DNA of 15,354 nt from DATJHM01 sp035493895 (GCA_035493895.1 DATJHM010000186.1:1-15354), one strand, 5' to 3'. Positions 1-7,509 are shown, numbered from the stretch's first letter. A program made the numbers and translations. Notes: generated by a model not told the origin, from the sequence alone.

Positions 1-2397
1 CGTACAGCCTAACGTGCGCAGATTTTGCTCTACTTTTTGCTCCGTAATCACATCCAGGGCGCTGGTTGCCTCATCCATCAACAGGATGGCGGGTGCATGC
101 GCCAGTGCGCGCGCAATCGCCAGACGTTGGCGCTGTCCCCCTGAAAGCACACTGCCTCCCTCAGAGACGTACGTTTCGTAGCCCATTGGCATTTGTAGAA
201 TATCATCGTGGATGACCGCCATTTGTGCCGCACGTGTAATACGCTCCATGCCGATATCCGGAGCATTAAACGCGATATTTTCGCGAATGGAGCCACTGAA
301 AACGGCCGCATCCTGCATCACGACGCCGAATTGCGCACGAACCGCCTGATAGTTGAGGAAGCGCAAAGGGATACCATCATAGTAGATCTCGCCCTCTGTG
401 GGCAGACAGAGGCCGAGCGCCAGCCGTCCCAGCGTGCTCTTGCCCGATCCGGTGCGTCCCACGATCGCGATCTTTTGTCCTGGCTCAATATGCAGCGAGA
501 TATCTTTGAGGATTCTGGGCGAGTTTGCATCGTAGCTGAAGCTAATATGCTCCAGGTAGATGCGTCCGCTGAGCGCGGGCGGCTGTTGCACACGCTGAAC
601 GTCCTGTTCTGGTTGCGCATCCAGCACGTCGGCAATACGTTCGAGATGGGCATGAACCACCTGGAGCTGCTGTCCGCTACTGACCAGCGAGGCGAGCGGC
701 GAGAGAAATGCAACTGCCAGCGCATTCAGGGCGAGCATGGTGCCAACCTGCATGCTCCCATTGAGCACCTGGATCGCGCCTATCCACAGGAGTGCGAGCG
801 GTGAGAGTGTTTGCAGCGTGAACATAAAGGTGCTGACGACCGAACTGAGGTAGTTCTGGCGCATAGAAGTATTGAGCTGGCTAAAAAAGAGGTTGACCCA
901 GCGGGCAAAGGTTCGCTGTTCGGCTCCTGCCGCCTTCAAGGTATAAATGCCTCCCAATACTTCAGCTACGTAGCCCTGGGTTTTGCCCGTCGCTTCGAGT
1001 TCTTGCCGGTTAAGCTCATGTGAAACACGTTGGGTCCCCAGGAGCAGCGCGATCTGTAGCAGGCCAATGACGATCACAAAAGCGCCGAAATCCCACGCCT
1101 GTGTTAGCAAAATGATGAGATAGACTATCACCAGGCTGCCGTCCAGAAAGGTAGAAACCAGCTGGTTACTGATAATGTCGCGAACGGTTACATTGCTGGA
1201 GAGCCTGGCCATGATATCGCCGCTTGAGCGCTTCTGGAAAAAGCTGGTCGGTAGGGTCAATAAATGTTCAAAGAAATTGGGCATAATCTGCGTATCGATG
1301 CGCGCCTGCAAATAAATCAGGAGCGCGGCACGCAGCAACATCGTGACCAGCTGCGCCAGGACCATGACGATGACGCCGATTCCAAGTAGTGGGAGAATAT
1401 CTCCGGCTTTCAGAGGGATCACCTGATCTATGACAATTTTCGTCAACAGCGGCATTGCGAGGCCAAAGAGCTGCAAGAGAAGCGAGCCCAGAATAATTTG
1501 CACCAGCACGCCCGGCGCACGGCGTACATACTGCGTGATATAGGTGCCCAGGGTCATCTGTGGCGCAGAAGTATTGCGCACAAACTGGGTCCCCGGCTCC
1601 ATCATAATCACTACGCCTGTGAAGCCTGCGTCAAACTCGTCTGCCGGGAGGGATTTGCGGCCGCCAGCGGGATCGACGACCTCGACGATCTTTGGGGACC
1701 AGCGTTCGACGATAATAAAGTGGTTAAACTGCCAGTGCACGATGGCGGGCAGCGTGACGTAGCGAAAATCGTTCTCTTTGAGCGATACAGAGCGGACACG
1801 CATACCATAATCGCGCGCCGTTTTGACGATACTCAGGGCGGTAAGACCGTCACGGCCCACGCTTGAACGCTCGCTTACCTCTGAGATACTGCTCTTGCGT
1901 CCGTAGTAGCGCAGGATCATCGCCAGGCAGGCCGCGCCGCATTCCACCTCGCTCATCTGGATCAGCACCGGGACGCGTTTGCGCGACAGGCGACGAAATA
2001 TGCCGGAGAGCGGGGATGGACCCTTTGGGCGCGGTGCCTTCTTCTCCGGCTGTTTGGGTTCCGGCTCTGCTTCTGGAGGGGGCTCCAGTGCCTGCAAGCG
2101 GCTGGTATTGCGGCGGACCGTCTCTTCGCGATGCGCGATCACGCTGGCAAGCAGCGGCGAAGGGTTGTTTTGCTCAGTGGCATTAAAGCCCGCCATTAAG
2201 GCCGCGCGACGTGGGTCCCATTGCTGCGCTGGTATTGCTTGCCCGGGATTCATCGGCGGCATCTGCTGGTTGTACTGAGCCGGTGGCATCTGCTGTCCCG
2301 TATTGGGTGGCGCAACTGGTCCGGTCTGGGGAGGTTGGTTATATGGTGGTCTCCCCTGAGGCGGTTGCGAGGCTCTGTTTTGTGGCGTGCGATCCAT
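1..2397 (-). CDS. C39-peptidase ABC transporter (peptide exporter), 3' end outside window
   Basis: A peptidase-containing ABC transporter that would cut the leader from a secreted peptide after a double-glycine-type site and export it across the cytoplasmic membrane. 799 codons are visible and the frame runs off the left edge. A Pro/Gln-rich, probably disordered N-terminal extension of about 130 residues precedes the C39 peptidase domain, whose catalytic triad reads as Cys153 (in VECGAACLAM), His226 (NHFIIVE) and Asp242 (VVDPAGG). A six-helix membrane domain follows (about 270-560), then the ATPase with Walker A GRTGSGKST (647-655), signature LSGGQRQR (751-758) and Walker B LLMDE (Asp775/Glu776). 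The H-loop and C-terminus are not in the window. The ATG lies 4 nt after the stop of the HlyD-like gene, with a GGAG about 11 nt upstream, so the two are cotranscribed. Family members normally place the Cys near residue 15, so the extension is unusual. No substrate peptide gene is seen here. Confidence 0.93.
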   Translation of the reverse strand, partial: MDRTPQNRASQPPQGRPPYNQPPQTGPVAPPNTGQQMPPAQYNQQMPPMNPGQAIPAQQWDPRRAALMAGFNATEQNNPSPLLASVIAHREETVRRNTSRLQALEPPPEAEPEPKQPEKKAPRPKGPSPLSGIFRRLSRKRVPVLIQMSEVECGAACLAMILRYYGRKSSISEVSERSSVGRDGLTALSIVKTARDYGMRVRSVSLKENDFRYVTLPAIVHWQFNHFIIVERWSPKIVEVVDPAGGRKSLPADEFDAGFTGVVIMMEPGTQFVRNTSAPQMTLGTYITQYVRRAPGVLVQIILGSLLLQLFGLAMPLLTKIVIDQVIPLKAGDILPLLGIGVIVMVLAQLVTMLLRAALLIYLQARIDTQIMPNFFEHLLTLPTSFFQKRSSGDIMARLSSNVTVRDIISNQLVSTFLDGSLVIVYLIILLTQAWDFGAFVIVIGLLQIALLLGTQRVSHELNRQELEATGKTQGYVAEVLGGIYTLKAAGAEQRTFARWVNLFFSQLNTSMRQNYLSSVVSTFMFTLQTLSPLALLWIGAIQVLNGSMQVGTMLALNALAVAFLSPLASLVSSGQQLQVVHAHLERIADVLDAQPEQDVQRVQQPPALSGRIYLEHISFSYDANSPRILKDISLHIEPGQKIAIVGRTGSGKSTLGRLALGLCLPTEGEIYYDGIPLRFLNYQAVRAQFGVVMQDAAVFSGSIRENIAFNAPDIGMERITRAAQMAVIHDDILQMPMGYETYVSEGGSVLSGGQRQRLAIARALAHAPAILLMDEATSALDVITEQKVEQNLRTLGCT

Positions 2398-2401
2398 ATA
2401 T

Positions 2402-2950
2402 TTAATCACTCCAAAGCTGCGAAAGGACCGAGTGTAACCCGACCTGTACCTGTGCGCTGATAGACGTACCTGCATATTTCTGAGCGGTAATGCTGGCATC
2501 GAGCTGAACGATCGCCACAATGGAGGGCTCAGTAACACGCTGGGCAGCACCGGCATCCAGGGCAAAACGTGTGCGTATATCGCTGGGGCTGAGCGCACCT
2601 GGCTCAACCTGCGTCACTTTTTGTTGGAGAATCGGTCCATTGCTTCCAACCTGTATTTGAATTGGCTCCCCTATCTGTAATTTGGGAGCATTTGTTGCGG
2701 GAAAGAAAACCAGGGCCTGCGTGCTGTTGGCAGGCGTTTTCTGGGCCGTGACCACTCCGGATGCGGATGCAAAGGTGGGCACTTCTGCAAACCAGGCCAG
2801 CGCCCCGGCCGCCATCAGCAGTGCAAGTAATAACCAGCAGACTATAAAGAAAGGTGGCGAGACGACGCGTGGCAAAATATCCTGTTCTCGCCTCTGGACA
2901 TATTGTTTCATGGCGCTTTCGCGAAATGGCGAGCGGCGCGAATTTTTCAT
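2402..2950 (-). CDS. Short HlyD/membrane-fusion-like partner of the peptide exporter
   Basis: A 182-residue protein that probably acts as the membrane-anchored adaptor of the downstream ABC exporter. It has a basic cytoplasmic N-terminus, one transmembrane helix at about residues 34-54 and a small external domain with a lipoyl/barrel-like beta pattern (GEPIQIQVG, VVTAQ...). It is far shorter than classical HlyD proteins (over 380 residues) and lacks the long coiled-coil hairpin that reaches an outer-membrane channel, which would suit a cell with a single membrane. The start is well set: AAGGTGA sits 6 nt before the ATG. It is first in the operon and stops 4 nt before the transporter start. 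The role is inferred mostly from pairing and topology; similarity to NHLM-type bacteriocin secretion proteins is my best guess. Confidence 0.72.
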   Translation of the reverse strand: MKNSRRSPFRESAMKQYVQRREQDILPRVVSPPFFIVCWLLLALLMAAGALAWFAEVPTFASASGVVTAQKTPANSTQALVFFPATNAPKLQIGEPIQIQVGSNGPILQQKVTQVEPGALSPSDIRTRFALDAGAAQRVTEPSIVAIVQLDASITAQKYAGTSISAQVQVGLHSVLSQLWSD

Positions 2951-2999
2951 CGTGAATCACCTTTTTGTTATTGGCAAAGCTCTGCACTTAATCAACGAC

Positions 3000-3008
3000 A
3001 GTATATCA
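3000..3008 (-). promoter_or_regulatory. Extended -10 promoter for the export operon
   Basis: On the minus strand the sequence reads TGATATACT, a TGn-TATACT extended -10, about 45 nt upstream of the HlyD-like ATG. No good -35 hexamer is visible at 17 bp (ACATGA at best), as is common for extended -10 promoters. Transcription would start near 2993. Confidence 0.4.
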
Positions 3009-3068
3009 CAATATTGGTCTATTCATGTACGAAGCGTATCGTTGGTATTGAAAACGTTCTATGTGACA

Positions 3069-3088
3069 GCAGAATCTCGCAATTCTGC
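3069..3088. promoter_or_regulatory. Inverted repeat in divergent promoter region
   Basis: GCAGAAT-CTCGCA-ATTCTGC is a perfect 7-bp inverted repeat with a 6-nt spacer. It lies between the divergent export operon and MFS gene and could be an operator for either. No regulator gene lies directly beside it, so the binding protein is unknown. Confidence 0.35.
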
Positions 3089-3153
3089 CTGCCCTTTCTT
3101 TGTAAACGTGGAATGTGCGTTTTTCTTGCTACGAGAATATCTGTTGTATGCTG

Positions 3154-3159
3154 TATACT
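3154..3159 (+). promoter_or_regulatory. Possible -10 box for the MFS gene
   Basis: TATACT preceded by TG lies about 45 nt upstream of the MFS ATG and overlaps the palindrome GTATAC. The nearest -35-like hexamer, TTGCTA at 3126, is 22 bp away, which is too far, so this assignment is weak. The start codon itself is supported by GAAGGA, 8 nt before the ATG at 3205. Confidence 0.3.
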
Positions 3160-3204
3160 ACTCGTACTATCTGATTGTCTACTTTTTATCGAAGGATGTA
3201 GTGC

Positions 3205-4659
3205 ATGAGGAAGATTGAATACAAGTGGGTGGCGCTCGCTGTGACGACGATTGGCGCGTTGATGGCGGCGATAGACACAACGATTGTGGTTCTGGCGTTG
3301 CCCAATATGATTCAAGATTTGCATTCAAACCTGGTAGCAATGACGTGGGTAATTGTAGTCTATCTGATTGTCAGTACTGTCCTGCAACTGACGTTCGGAC
3401 GCATGGCGGACATGTTTGGACGCGTCAAGATGTATAATCTGGGCTTTGTCATCTTTACGGCAGGCTCTGCCTTGTGCGGGATCGCACCAAACGATGTATT
3501 GCTGATCGCGTTTCGCGTTGTGCAGGGCGTGGGTGGGGCCATGCTTACTGCCAACTCGATGGCGATTCTCACGGAGGCCTTTCCTCCAGAGCAGCGCGGA
3601 CAGGCGATGGGGATTAATACGATTACGTGGGGCGCGGGTAGTGTGCTCGGACCGGTGCTTGGCGGCGTGATTCTGGCCGTGACGAGCTGGCGCTGGATTT
3701 TCTGGATCAATCTGCCCATTGGTATTGTCGGGACGCTTGCAGCGTTTTTGCTGTTGCACGATGTTGCACCGAATCCCCGCAATGAACGTTTTGATCTGCT
3801 CGGGGCGGGACTTTTTTGTGTCGGACTGCTTAGCGTGCTGATCTGGATGATGAATGGCATTAGCGCAGGCTGGTTCGCGTTCTCCGTCTTACCCTATCTC
3901 GCAGTCGCCATTATCGCGTTTGTCGCATTTTACTTCTGGGAGCGACATGTATCGTATCCGATGCTGGATATGAGCCTGTTTGCCAATCGGCAGTATGGCT
4001 TCTCGGTTGCAGCGGCAACGTTGCAGTCGCTGGCGTCCTTCGCCGTAAACTTTTTGATCATTTTCTATTTGCAAGGTGTACGTGGCTACAATCCGCTCAC
4101 TGCCGCCTTGCTCATCTTGCCATTGCCGATACTGACCTCGGTAATTGGTCCATTTGCTGGCGTCTGGGCGGATCGGGATCGTTTCAAGGGGACAACCCCG
4201 GCGACGGTCGGGTTGATCATCCAGATTGCCTCCCTGATCCTCTTCGCCTTTTTGTCTCCCGGCACACCTTATCTCTTGCTGGCGCTCGCGCTCGGCTTAA
4301 TGGGCATCGGGGGTGCGCTCTTCTGGTCTCCCAACACCAGTACAACGATGGGCGCAGCTCCGCGCAACCGCCTGGGCGTTGCATCGGCAACCCTGAATAC
4401 AATGCGCAACGTGGGAATGGTATGTAGCTATGCCGTTGCGCTGGCCGTCGCCGCGGCCTCGATGCCGCCCGCTCTGGTCAACGCCGTTTTCCTGGGAACG
4501 GTAGGACATTTGCCCGCCGCAATTTCCAGTGCCTTCACGGGTGCCATTGCTCGCGCATTTATCGCCTCCGCCGTAATCTGCCTGATCGCCCTGGCCTTCT
4601 CAATGACGCGCGTCTCCTCTTACGTAACATCATCCGAGCCCGCCAGCTCATCTGAGTAG
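3205..4659 (+). CDS. MFS drug exporter, DHA2 (EmrB/QacA) family
   Basis: A 484-residue proton-coupled multidrug exporter of the 14-helix DHA2 branch in the cytoplasmic membrane. Family signatures are clear. An Asp-containing first helix reads AAIDTTIVVLALPNM. Motif A follows helix 2 (GRMADMFGRVKMYNLG), and helix 5 carries the antiporter motif C (GAGSVLGPVLGGVI). The length and the run of about 14 hydrophobic segments suit the family. The start has a good ribosome site (GAAGGA, 8-nt gap). The gene stands alone, divergent from the peptide export operon and convergent with the glycosidase-like gene. The C-terminus ends in a Ser-rich tail. The stop codon falls inside a dispersed repeat shared with position 13897. 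The substrate cannot be predicted; export of a toxic compound is the usual role. Confidence 0.92.
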   Translation: MRKIEYKWVALAVTTIGALMAAIDTTIVVLALPNMIQDLHSNLVAMTWVIVVYLIVSTVLQLTFGRMADMFGRVKMYNLGFVIFTAGSALCGIAPNDVLLIAFRVVQGVGGAMLTANSMAILTEAFPPEQRGQAMGINTITWGAGSVLGPVLGGVILAVTSWRWIFWINLPIGIVGTLAAFLLLHDVAPNPRNERFDLLGAGLFCVGLLSVLIWMMNGISAGWFAFSVLPYLAVAIIAFVAFYFWERHVSYPMLDMSLFANRQYGFSVAAATLQSLASFAVNFLIIFYLQGVRGYNPLTAALLILPLPILTSVIGPFAGVWADRDRFKGTTPATVGLIIQIASLILFAFLSPGTPYLLLALALGLMGIGGALFWSPNTSTTMGAAPRNRLGVASATLNTMRNVGMVCSYAVALAVAAASMPPALVNAVFLGTVGHLPAAISSAFTGAIARAFIASAVICLIALAFSMTRVSSYVTSSEPASSSE

Positions 4660-4685
4660 GGAAGCCATGAAGCCGCAGCGCATTG
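4656..4685 (+). repeat. Dispersed repeat, copy 1
   Basis: A roughly 30-nt sequence starting at the last bases of the MFS gene recurs at 13897-13928. The two share the exact 16-mer ATGAAGCCGCAGCGCA (4667-4682 and 13908-13923), flanked by further matches (GTAGGGA.GC before, ATTG after, with a 2-nt indel). Both copies have the same orientation and lie in 3' flanks of genes or element ends. It may be a small interspersed repeat of this genome. Confidence 0.6.
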
Positions 4686-4807
4686 GGCCCAGGATACATG
4701 TCTAAAGAGCCTGGAACACAGGTTGTTGCGCAACGCCGGGCCAGTGCTGCGCAAAAGGTATGAAAATGATCAACAAGCCACAGAGACTCAAAACCTCCCT
4801 CATCCGA

Positions 4808-5866
4808 TCAGCCGTGGTAGAAGTTAGCGAGAGCCGTGAATGCGGCCTTGGGCTCCCAGGGCATATCGGGGTAGGTGTCACCAGCGCAGTGTTCCAGGAC
4901 CTTGACCACGCCCCAACTGGCCATGTCGAAGTCCTCGCAGGGGTCGCTGCGATGTGGCCAACCATAGCAGACGAAGGTGCATGCGAAGGCGGCGTCGACT
5001 CCCTCCGTGGTGAAGATGTCCAGCAACTCGCACAGGTAGGTGGCCTGCTCCTGTTCGTCGCGGATGTAGTCACCGTTGAGCCGCATGGGGGTGATCCCGT
5101 CGTACTCAATCATCTCACCGCCTCCGCGGCCGCCGTGGTCGCCCGCGCCGCGGTAAGTGGCACAACCGAACTCTGTGATTGCAACCGGCTTGCCCTGCGC
5201 GACCAGCGCACGGATGCCCTGCTGGTAGATGTGGGCGACCTCTTTTGAGCGGTGGGCGTCGACCGAGACGATGTCGAACGGCGTCCAGTCGACTCCCTCG
5301 AACGGGATGGAGGCGTAGGTGATCTTGCCGCCGAACCGCTCGCGGACCACAGCGACGGCCCTGGTGAGAAAGTCGTTGATGTGGGCGGGCAGTCCGGCCA
5401 GCATCTGGAGCGTCCCCGGCTCGCGCCGGAGTAGATTGCCGACCCGCTCCTCAAGGCTGTCTCCGGGCAGGAACCCGGTGTTGAACAGGCTCAGCTCGGC
5501 ACCGGTGACGAACACGACCTCGGCTCCCAGGCGGCGGATCTGCTCGGCGCGCTCCGCGCCGTCGGCGAGCAGGTTGAGCATCTCCTCGGGGCCAGGCTGG
5601 TAGGTGAACGGCGAGAACCAGACCTCCAGGCCCAGATCGGCGGCGTGGCGCGCGGCGAACTCGAGCTGGTCCAGGTCATTGCCGAACAGGCGCACCGCAG
5701 TGCAGTGCAGGTCGTCACGGATGATCTGCAACTCGTGCCGGACGACCTCGTGGTCGAACGGTCGGCGGGTGATGCCGTCGAAACTGAATCCGGTGTCATA
5801 GCCGATGCCCCTGGCTCGCAGGGATCGTTTGGGTTGCACGACTGCTTTGTCATTATTGATCTTCAT
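4808..5866 (-). CDS. TIM-barrel glycosidase-like protein of actinobacterial type
   Basis: A 352-residue soluble protein that looks like a (beta/alpha)8-barrel glycoside hydrolase of the clan GH-A type. The motif TEFGC (Glu232) resembles the nucleophile strand 7 of that clan, and TGAELS (Glu124) could be the acid/base strand 4. Other barrel-like strands are EVWFSPF, ITYASIPFEGVDW and DIVSVDAHR. I believe homologues in actinomycetes are often labelled 'abortive infection protein'; nothing in the sequence supports that label. The frame is open to 5971, but I choose ATG at 5866: AAAGGA lies 8 nt upstream and the conserved-looking part begins just after. Coding sequence is distinctly GC-rich and Asp/Arg/Val-rich against its neighbours, suggesting transfer from an actinobacterium. 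It lies 110 nt downstream of a TetR gene on the same strand and is probably under its control. The substrate is unknown. Confidence 0.72.
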   Translation of the reverse strand: MKINNDKAVVQPKRSLRARGIGYDTGFSFDGITRRPFDHEVVRHELQIIRDDLHCTAVRLFGNDLDQLEFAARHAADLGLEVWFSPFTYQPGPEEMLNLLADGAERAEQIRRLGAEVVFVTGAELSLFNTGFLPGDSLEERVGNLLRREPGTLQMLAGLPAHINDFLTRAVAVVRERFGGKITYASIPFEGVDWTPFDIVSVDAHRSKEVAHIYQQGIRALVAQGKPVAITEFGCATYRGAGDHGGRGGGEMIEYDGITPMRLNGDYIRDEQEQATYLCELLDIFTTEGVDAAFACTFVCYGWPHRSDPCEDFDMASWGVVKVLEHCAGDTYPDMPWEPKAAFTALANFYHG

Positions 5867-5976
5867 GCATGTTTTCCTTTCGGATACTTTTTTGCTTTTT
5901 ACAAGAAAAGGACAGCAGGACATCAGGACGTAATACTCACTAACGCATGTTCCCTGAAGCCTCCAGGTCACCTGCT

Positions 5977-6612
5977 CTACGATGGCTCTGAGACGTTCTT
6001 CTCTTCTGGGCAGGGCTGAAAAAGTCGCAGAACGATCTGGGCGTCAGGAACATAGGTGCGAAATTGTTCTGGATCTCGTAGAGCCCAACGGGTGAGGCCA
6101 TCAAGACAGGCGCTCATCACCGCTACCAGTTGATCCGGGTCGCCTGGCACAACCTCTCCGCTGGCCTGGCCTTCGACAATCAGTTGCCTCATCGTATCGA
6201 GAAGCATTTGATATCGTCTGCCAAGGTGCTCGCGCACGTCGTCGGGCATAGCCCCGGCCTGGAGCGCGTGGTGAAGGAGTTGATGGGCTTCAAGCGGTTC
6301 GCGCTGTCCTCGCGCTGCTACAATACTCGAAATCAGCACGGCAAGACGTTTCCCAGGCGTCACAGGCATCTCTAAAAGCTGTTGGAACGAGAGCGAATCG
6401 GCTGGTATTGTCTGCTTCACCAATTCAGAGAAGATGGCCTCCTTGTCGGCAAAGTAGCGGTAGGCTAGCCCAATACTGATCTGAGCTTCAGCGGCAATAT
6501 CAGTGATCGTCGCCTCCATCCCCTTGCGTGCAAAGACGCTCCTGGCACTTTCCAGGATCTTTGCACGCTGTGCTTCGCGGATACGTTGATTCGCTTCGCT
6601 CGTTCGAGGCAT
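5977..6612 (-). CDS. TetR/AcrR family repressor
   Basis: A 211-residue TetR-type repressor. The N-terminal helix-turn-helix domain is typical: AKILESARSVFARKGMEATITDIAAEAQISIGLAYRYFADKEAIF is a close fit to the family pattern (residues about 18-62, given here as consecutive helices 1-4). The C-terminal ligand and dimer domain is helical and not recognisable further. The ATG at 6612 has a G-rich ribosome site just upstream. A 25-bp palindrome lies 16 bp before the start, so autoregulation is likely. The glycosidase-like gene follows on the same strand after 110 nt and is the obvious regulated partner. Confidence 0.92.
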   Translation of the reverse strand: MPRTSEANQRIREAQRAKILESARSVFARKGMEATITDIAAEAQISIGLAYRYFADKEAIFSELVKQTIPADSLSFQQLLEMPVTPGKRLAVLISSIVAARGQREPLEAHQLLHHALQAGAMPDDVREHLGRRYQMLLDTMRQLIVEGQASGEVVPGDPDQLVAVMSACLDGLTRWALRDPEQFRTYVPDAQIVLRLFQPCPEEKNVSEPS

Positions 6613-6628
6613 TTCACGGCCCCCCTTT

Positions 6629-6653
6629 CAATGAGTGAAAATTTCTTTCATTG
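6629..6653. promoter_or_regulatory. TetR operator palindrome
   Basis: A 25-bp near-perfect palindrome: arms CAATGA...TCATTG and inner arms GAAA...TTTC around a single central base, with two mismatched pairs between them. It starts 16 bp upstream of the tetR ATG. Position and symmetry fit autoregulation by that TetR protein. Confidence 0.65.
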
Positions 6654-6863
6654 GTAAATGTACCTCTTCCGCCCATCTTTGTCAAGCGCTTTCGGGGGTG
6701 TTCATGGCACGCTCGGCATAAACCCAATGATAATTGCGGGGCGTTCGCCGCAAGTCTGGAAGGCAAGGGTGACGAGGGCCTCTATATACATTTCGTCTCC
6801 GGCCCTGACTGGCCACAATGGAAAGCACGCTCGAAAAAAAGAGGTCATTGGAGATGAAAAAGC
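6654..6863. other. Intergenic stretch without a recognisable gene
   Basis: Lies between the TetR operator and the Rrf2 promoter. Short open frames exist on the plus strand (about 68 codons from 6651 or 6658), but the two overlap in different frames, have no ribosome site, and neither resembles a family I know. It may be decayed coding sequence. I see no stable hairpin or other signal. Confidence 0.4.
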
Positions 6864-6891
6864 TTGACAGTATCTGTCTTTCTGGTATATT
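6864..6891 (+). promoter_or_regulatory. Strong sigma-70-type promoter for the Rrf2 operon
   Basis: Perfect -35 TTGACA at 6864-6869, 16-bp spacer, -10 TATATT at 6886-6891 with an extended TGG in front. Transcription should start near 6898, inside the palindrome described next. Confidence 0.8.
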
Positions 6892-6893
6892 AT

Positions 6894-6908
6894 AGACTCA
6901 ATGAGTCT
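6894..6908. promoter_or_regulatory. Rrf2 operator over the transcription start
   Basis: AGACTCA-A-TGAGTCT is a perfect 7-bp inverted repeat around one central base. It begins 2 bp after the -10 box and covers the expected start site, the classic place for repression. Autoregulation by the Rrf2 protein encoded 20 bp downstream is inferred. Confidence 0.7.
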
Positions 6909-6928
6909 GGAATAGAAAGGAGAGAAGA

Positions 6929-7342
6929 ATGAAGTATTCACAGGCGACCAATTATGCGCTTCATACGATGTTGTACTTTGTGGCTCTCCCTGTGGGGACC
7001 ACCATTGGGGTCCAACGTTTGGCAGAGCTTCAGAGGGTTTCCCCGACGTATCTCTCCAAGATTTTGACCAGGCTCGTGAAGGCAGACGTGATCGAGTCTA
7101 CTCCTGGGATCAACGGAGGATACCGGTTGAGAAGAAACAAAGCAGATCTTTCTTTCCTGGAGGTCATTCATGCCATCGAAGGGACCGTCTCCCTGTTTCA
7201 TTGTGATGATGGGGAAGATCATCAAGGGTGCTTGATTCAGCAGGTGATGACGCAGGCAGAACAACAGATGGAAGATTATCTCAAAGAGCGCAAGCTGGTT
7301 GAACTGGTCGGCCAGGTCGGTGATATGACCTCGCTTGTGTGA
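6929..7342 (+). CDS. Rrf2 family transcriptional regulator
   Basis: A 137-residue winged-helix regulator of the Rrf2 family. The recognition region SPTYLSKILTRLVKADVI and the wing sequence GINGGYRLRR are diagnostic. Family members that bind an Fe-S cluster have three Cys in the region after the wing; this one has only Cys92 and Cys101 (with His91 and His98), so it is more likely a thiol or other redox sensor than a classical [2Fe-2S] protein. AAAGGAG precedes the ATG at a normal distance. It heads a unit with the thioredoxin-reductase-like gene, 167 nt downstream, which it probably controls. Its last six codons are included in an 85-bp tandem duplication. Confidence 0.9.
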   Translation: MKYSQATNYALHTMLYFVALPVGTTIGVQRLAELQRVSPTYLSKILTRLVKADVIESTPGINGGYRLRRNKADLSFLEVIHAIEGTVSLFHCDDGEDHQGCLIQQVMTQAEQQMEDYLKERKLVELVGQVGDMTSLV

Positions 7343-7493
7343 ATGCGCTTGCCGTGTTTTTTTTATGCTTATTCTGGACTTTATGAATCTCTAAAGTCTC
7401 TGATTGAATATGACCTTGCTTGTGTGAACGCGCTTGCCGTGTTTTTTTTATGCTTATTCTGGACTTTATGAATCTCTAAAGTCTCTGATTGAA
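7324..7493 (+). repeat. 85-bp perfect-period tandem duplication
   Basis: Positions 7324-7408 and 7409-7493 are adjacent copies of the same 85-bp sequence, differing at only two positions by eye (7332/7417 and 7344/7429, both C/T). The unit contains the 3' end of the Rrf2 gene with its stop, a run of eight T, and a hairpin. Copy 2 therefore holds a dead copy of the last codons of the regulator (ATGACCTTGCTTGTGTGA), and copy 2 ends just before the ribosome site of the next gene. Near-identity points to a recent event. Confidence 0.95.
7462..7483. promoter_or_regulatory. Inverted repeat in the duplicated leader (also at 7377-7398)
   Basis: GACTTTA-TGAATCTC-TAAAGTC forms a perfect 7-bp inverted repeat with an 8-nt spacer, present once per 85-bp unit. 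It could be an RNA hairpin or a protein site between the Rrf2 and flavoprotein genes. The T-run in each unit lies upstream of the hairpin, not after it, so it is not a standard terminator. Confidence 0.35.
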
Positions 7494-7509
7494 AAAGAGA
7501 GGAGAAGCA

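Noticed and set aside
208..804. 198-codon plus-strand frame
   Set aside because: It is the antisense shadow of the ATPase part of the ABC transporter, whose Walker A, signature and Walker B motifs are clear on the minus strand.
4725..4734. Palindrome GTTGCGCAAC between convergent genes as a terminator
   Set aside because: Too short with no loop space and no T-run on either side.
4760..5248. 162-codon plus-strand frame
   Set aside because: Antisense to the GC-rich barrel gene; high GC makes long shadow frames common and no ribosome site is present.
5867..5971. Longer start for the barrel protein (extra 35 residues)
   Set aside because: The added stretch is Cys- and Lys-rich, not protein-like for the family, and the ATG at 5866 has a good AAAGGA site.
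6651..6867. Two overlapping short plus-strand frames before the Rrf2 promoter
   Set aside because: No ribosome site, no recognised family, and they overlap each other in different frames.
7349..7398. Intrinsic terminator in the duplicated region
   Set aside because: The T-run precedes the hairpin instead of following it, and the hairpin is AT-rich with an 8-nt loop.
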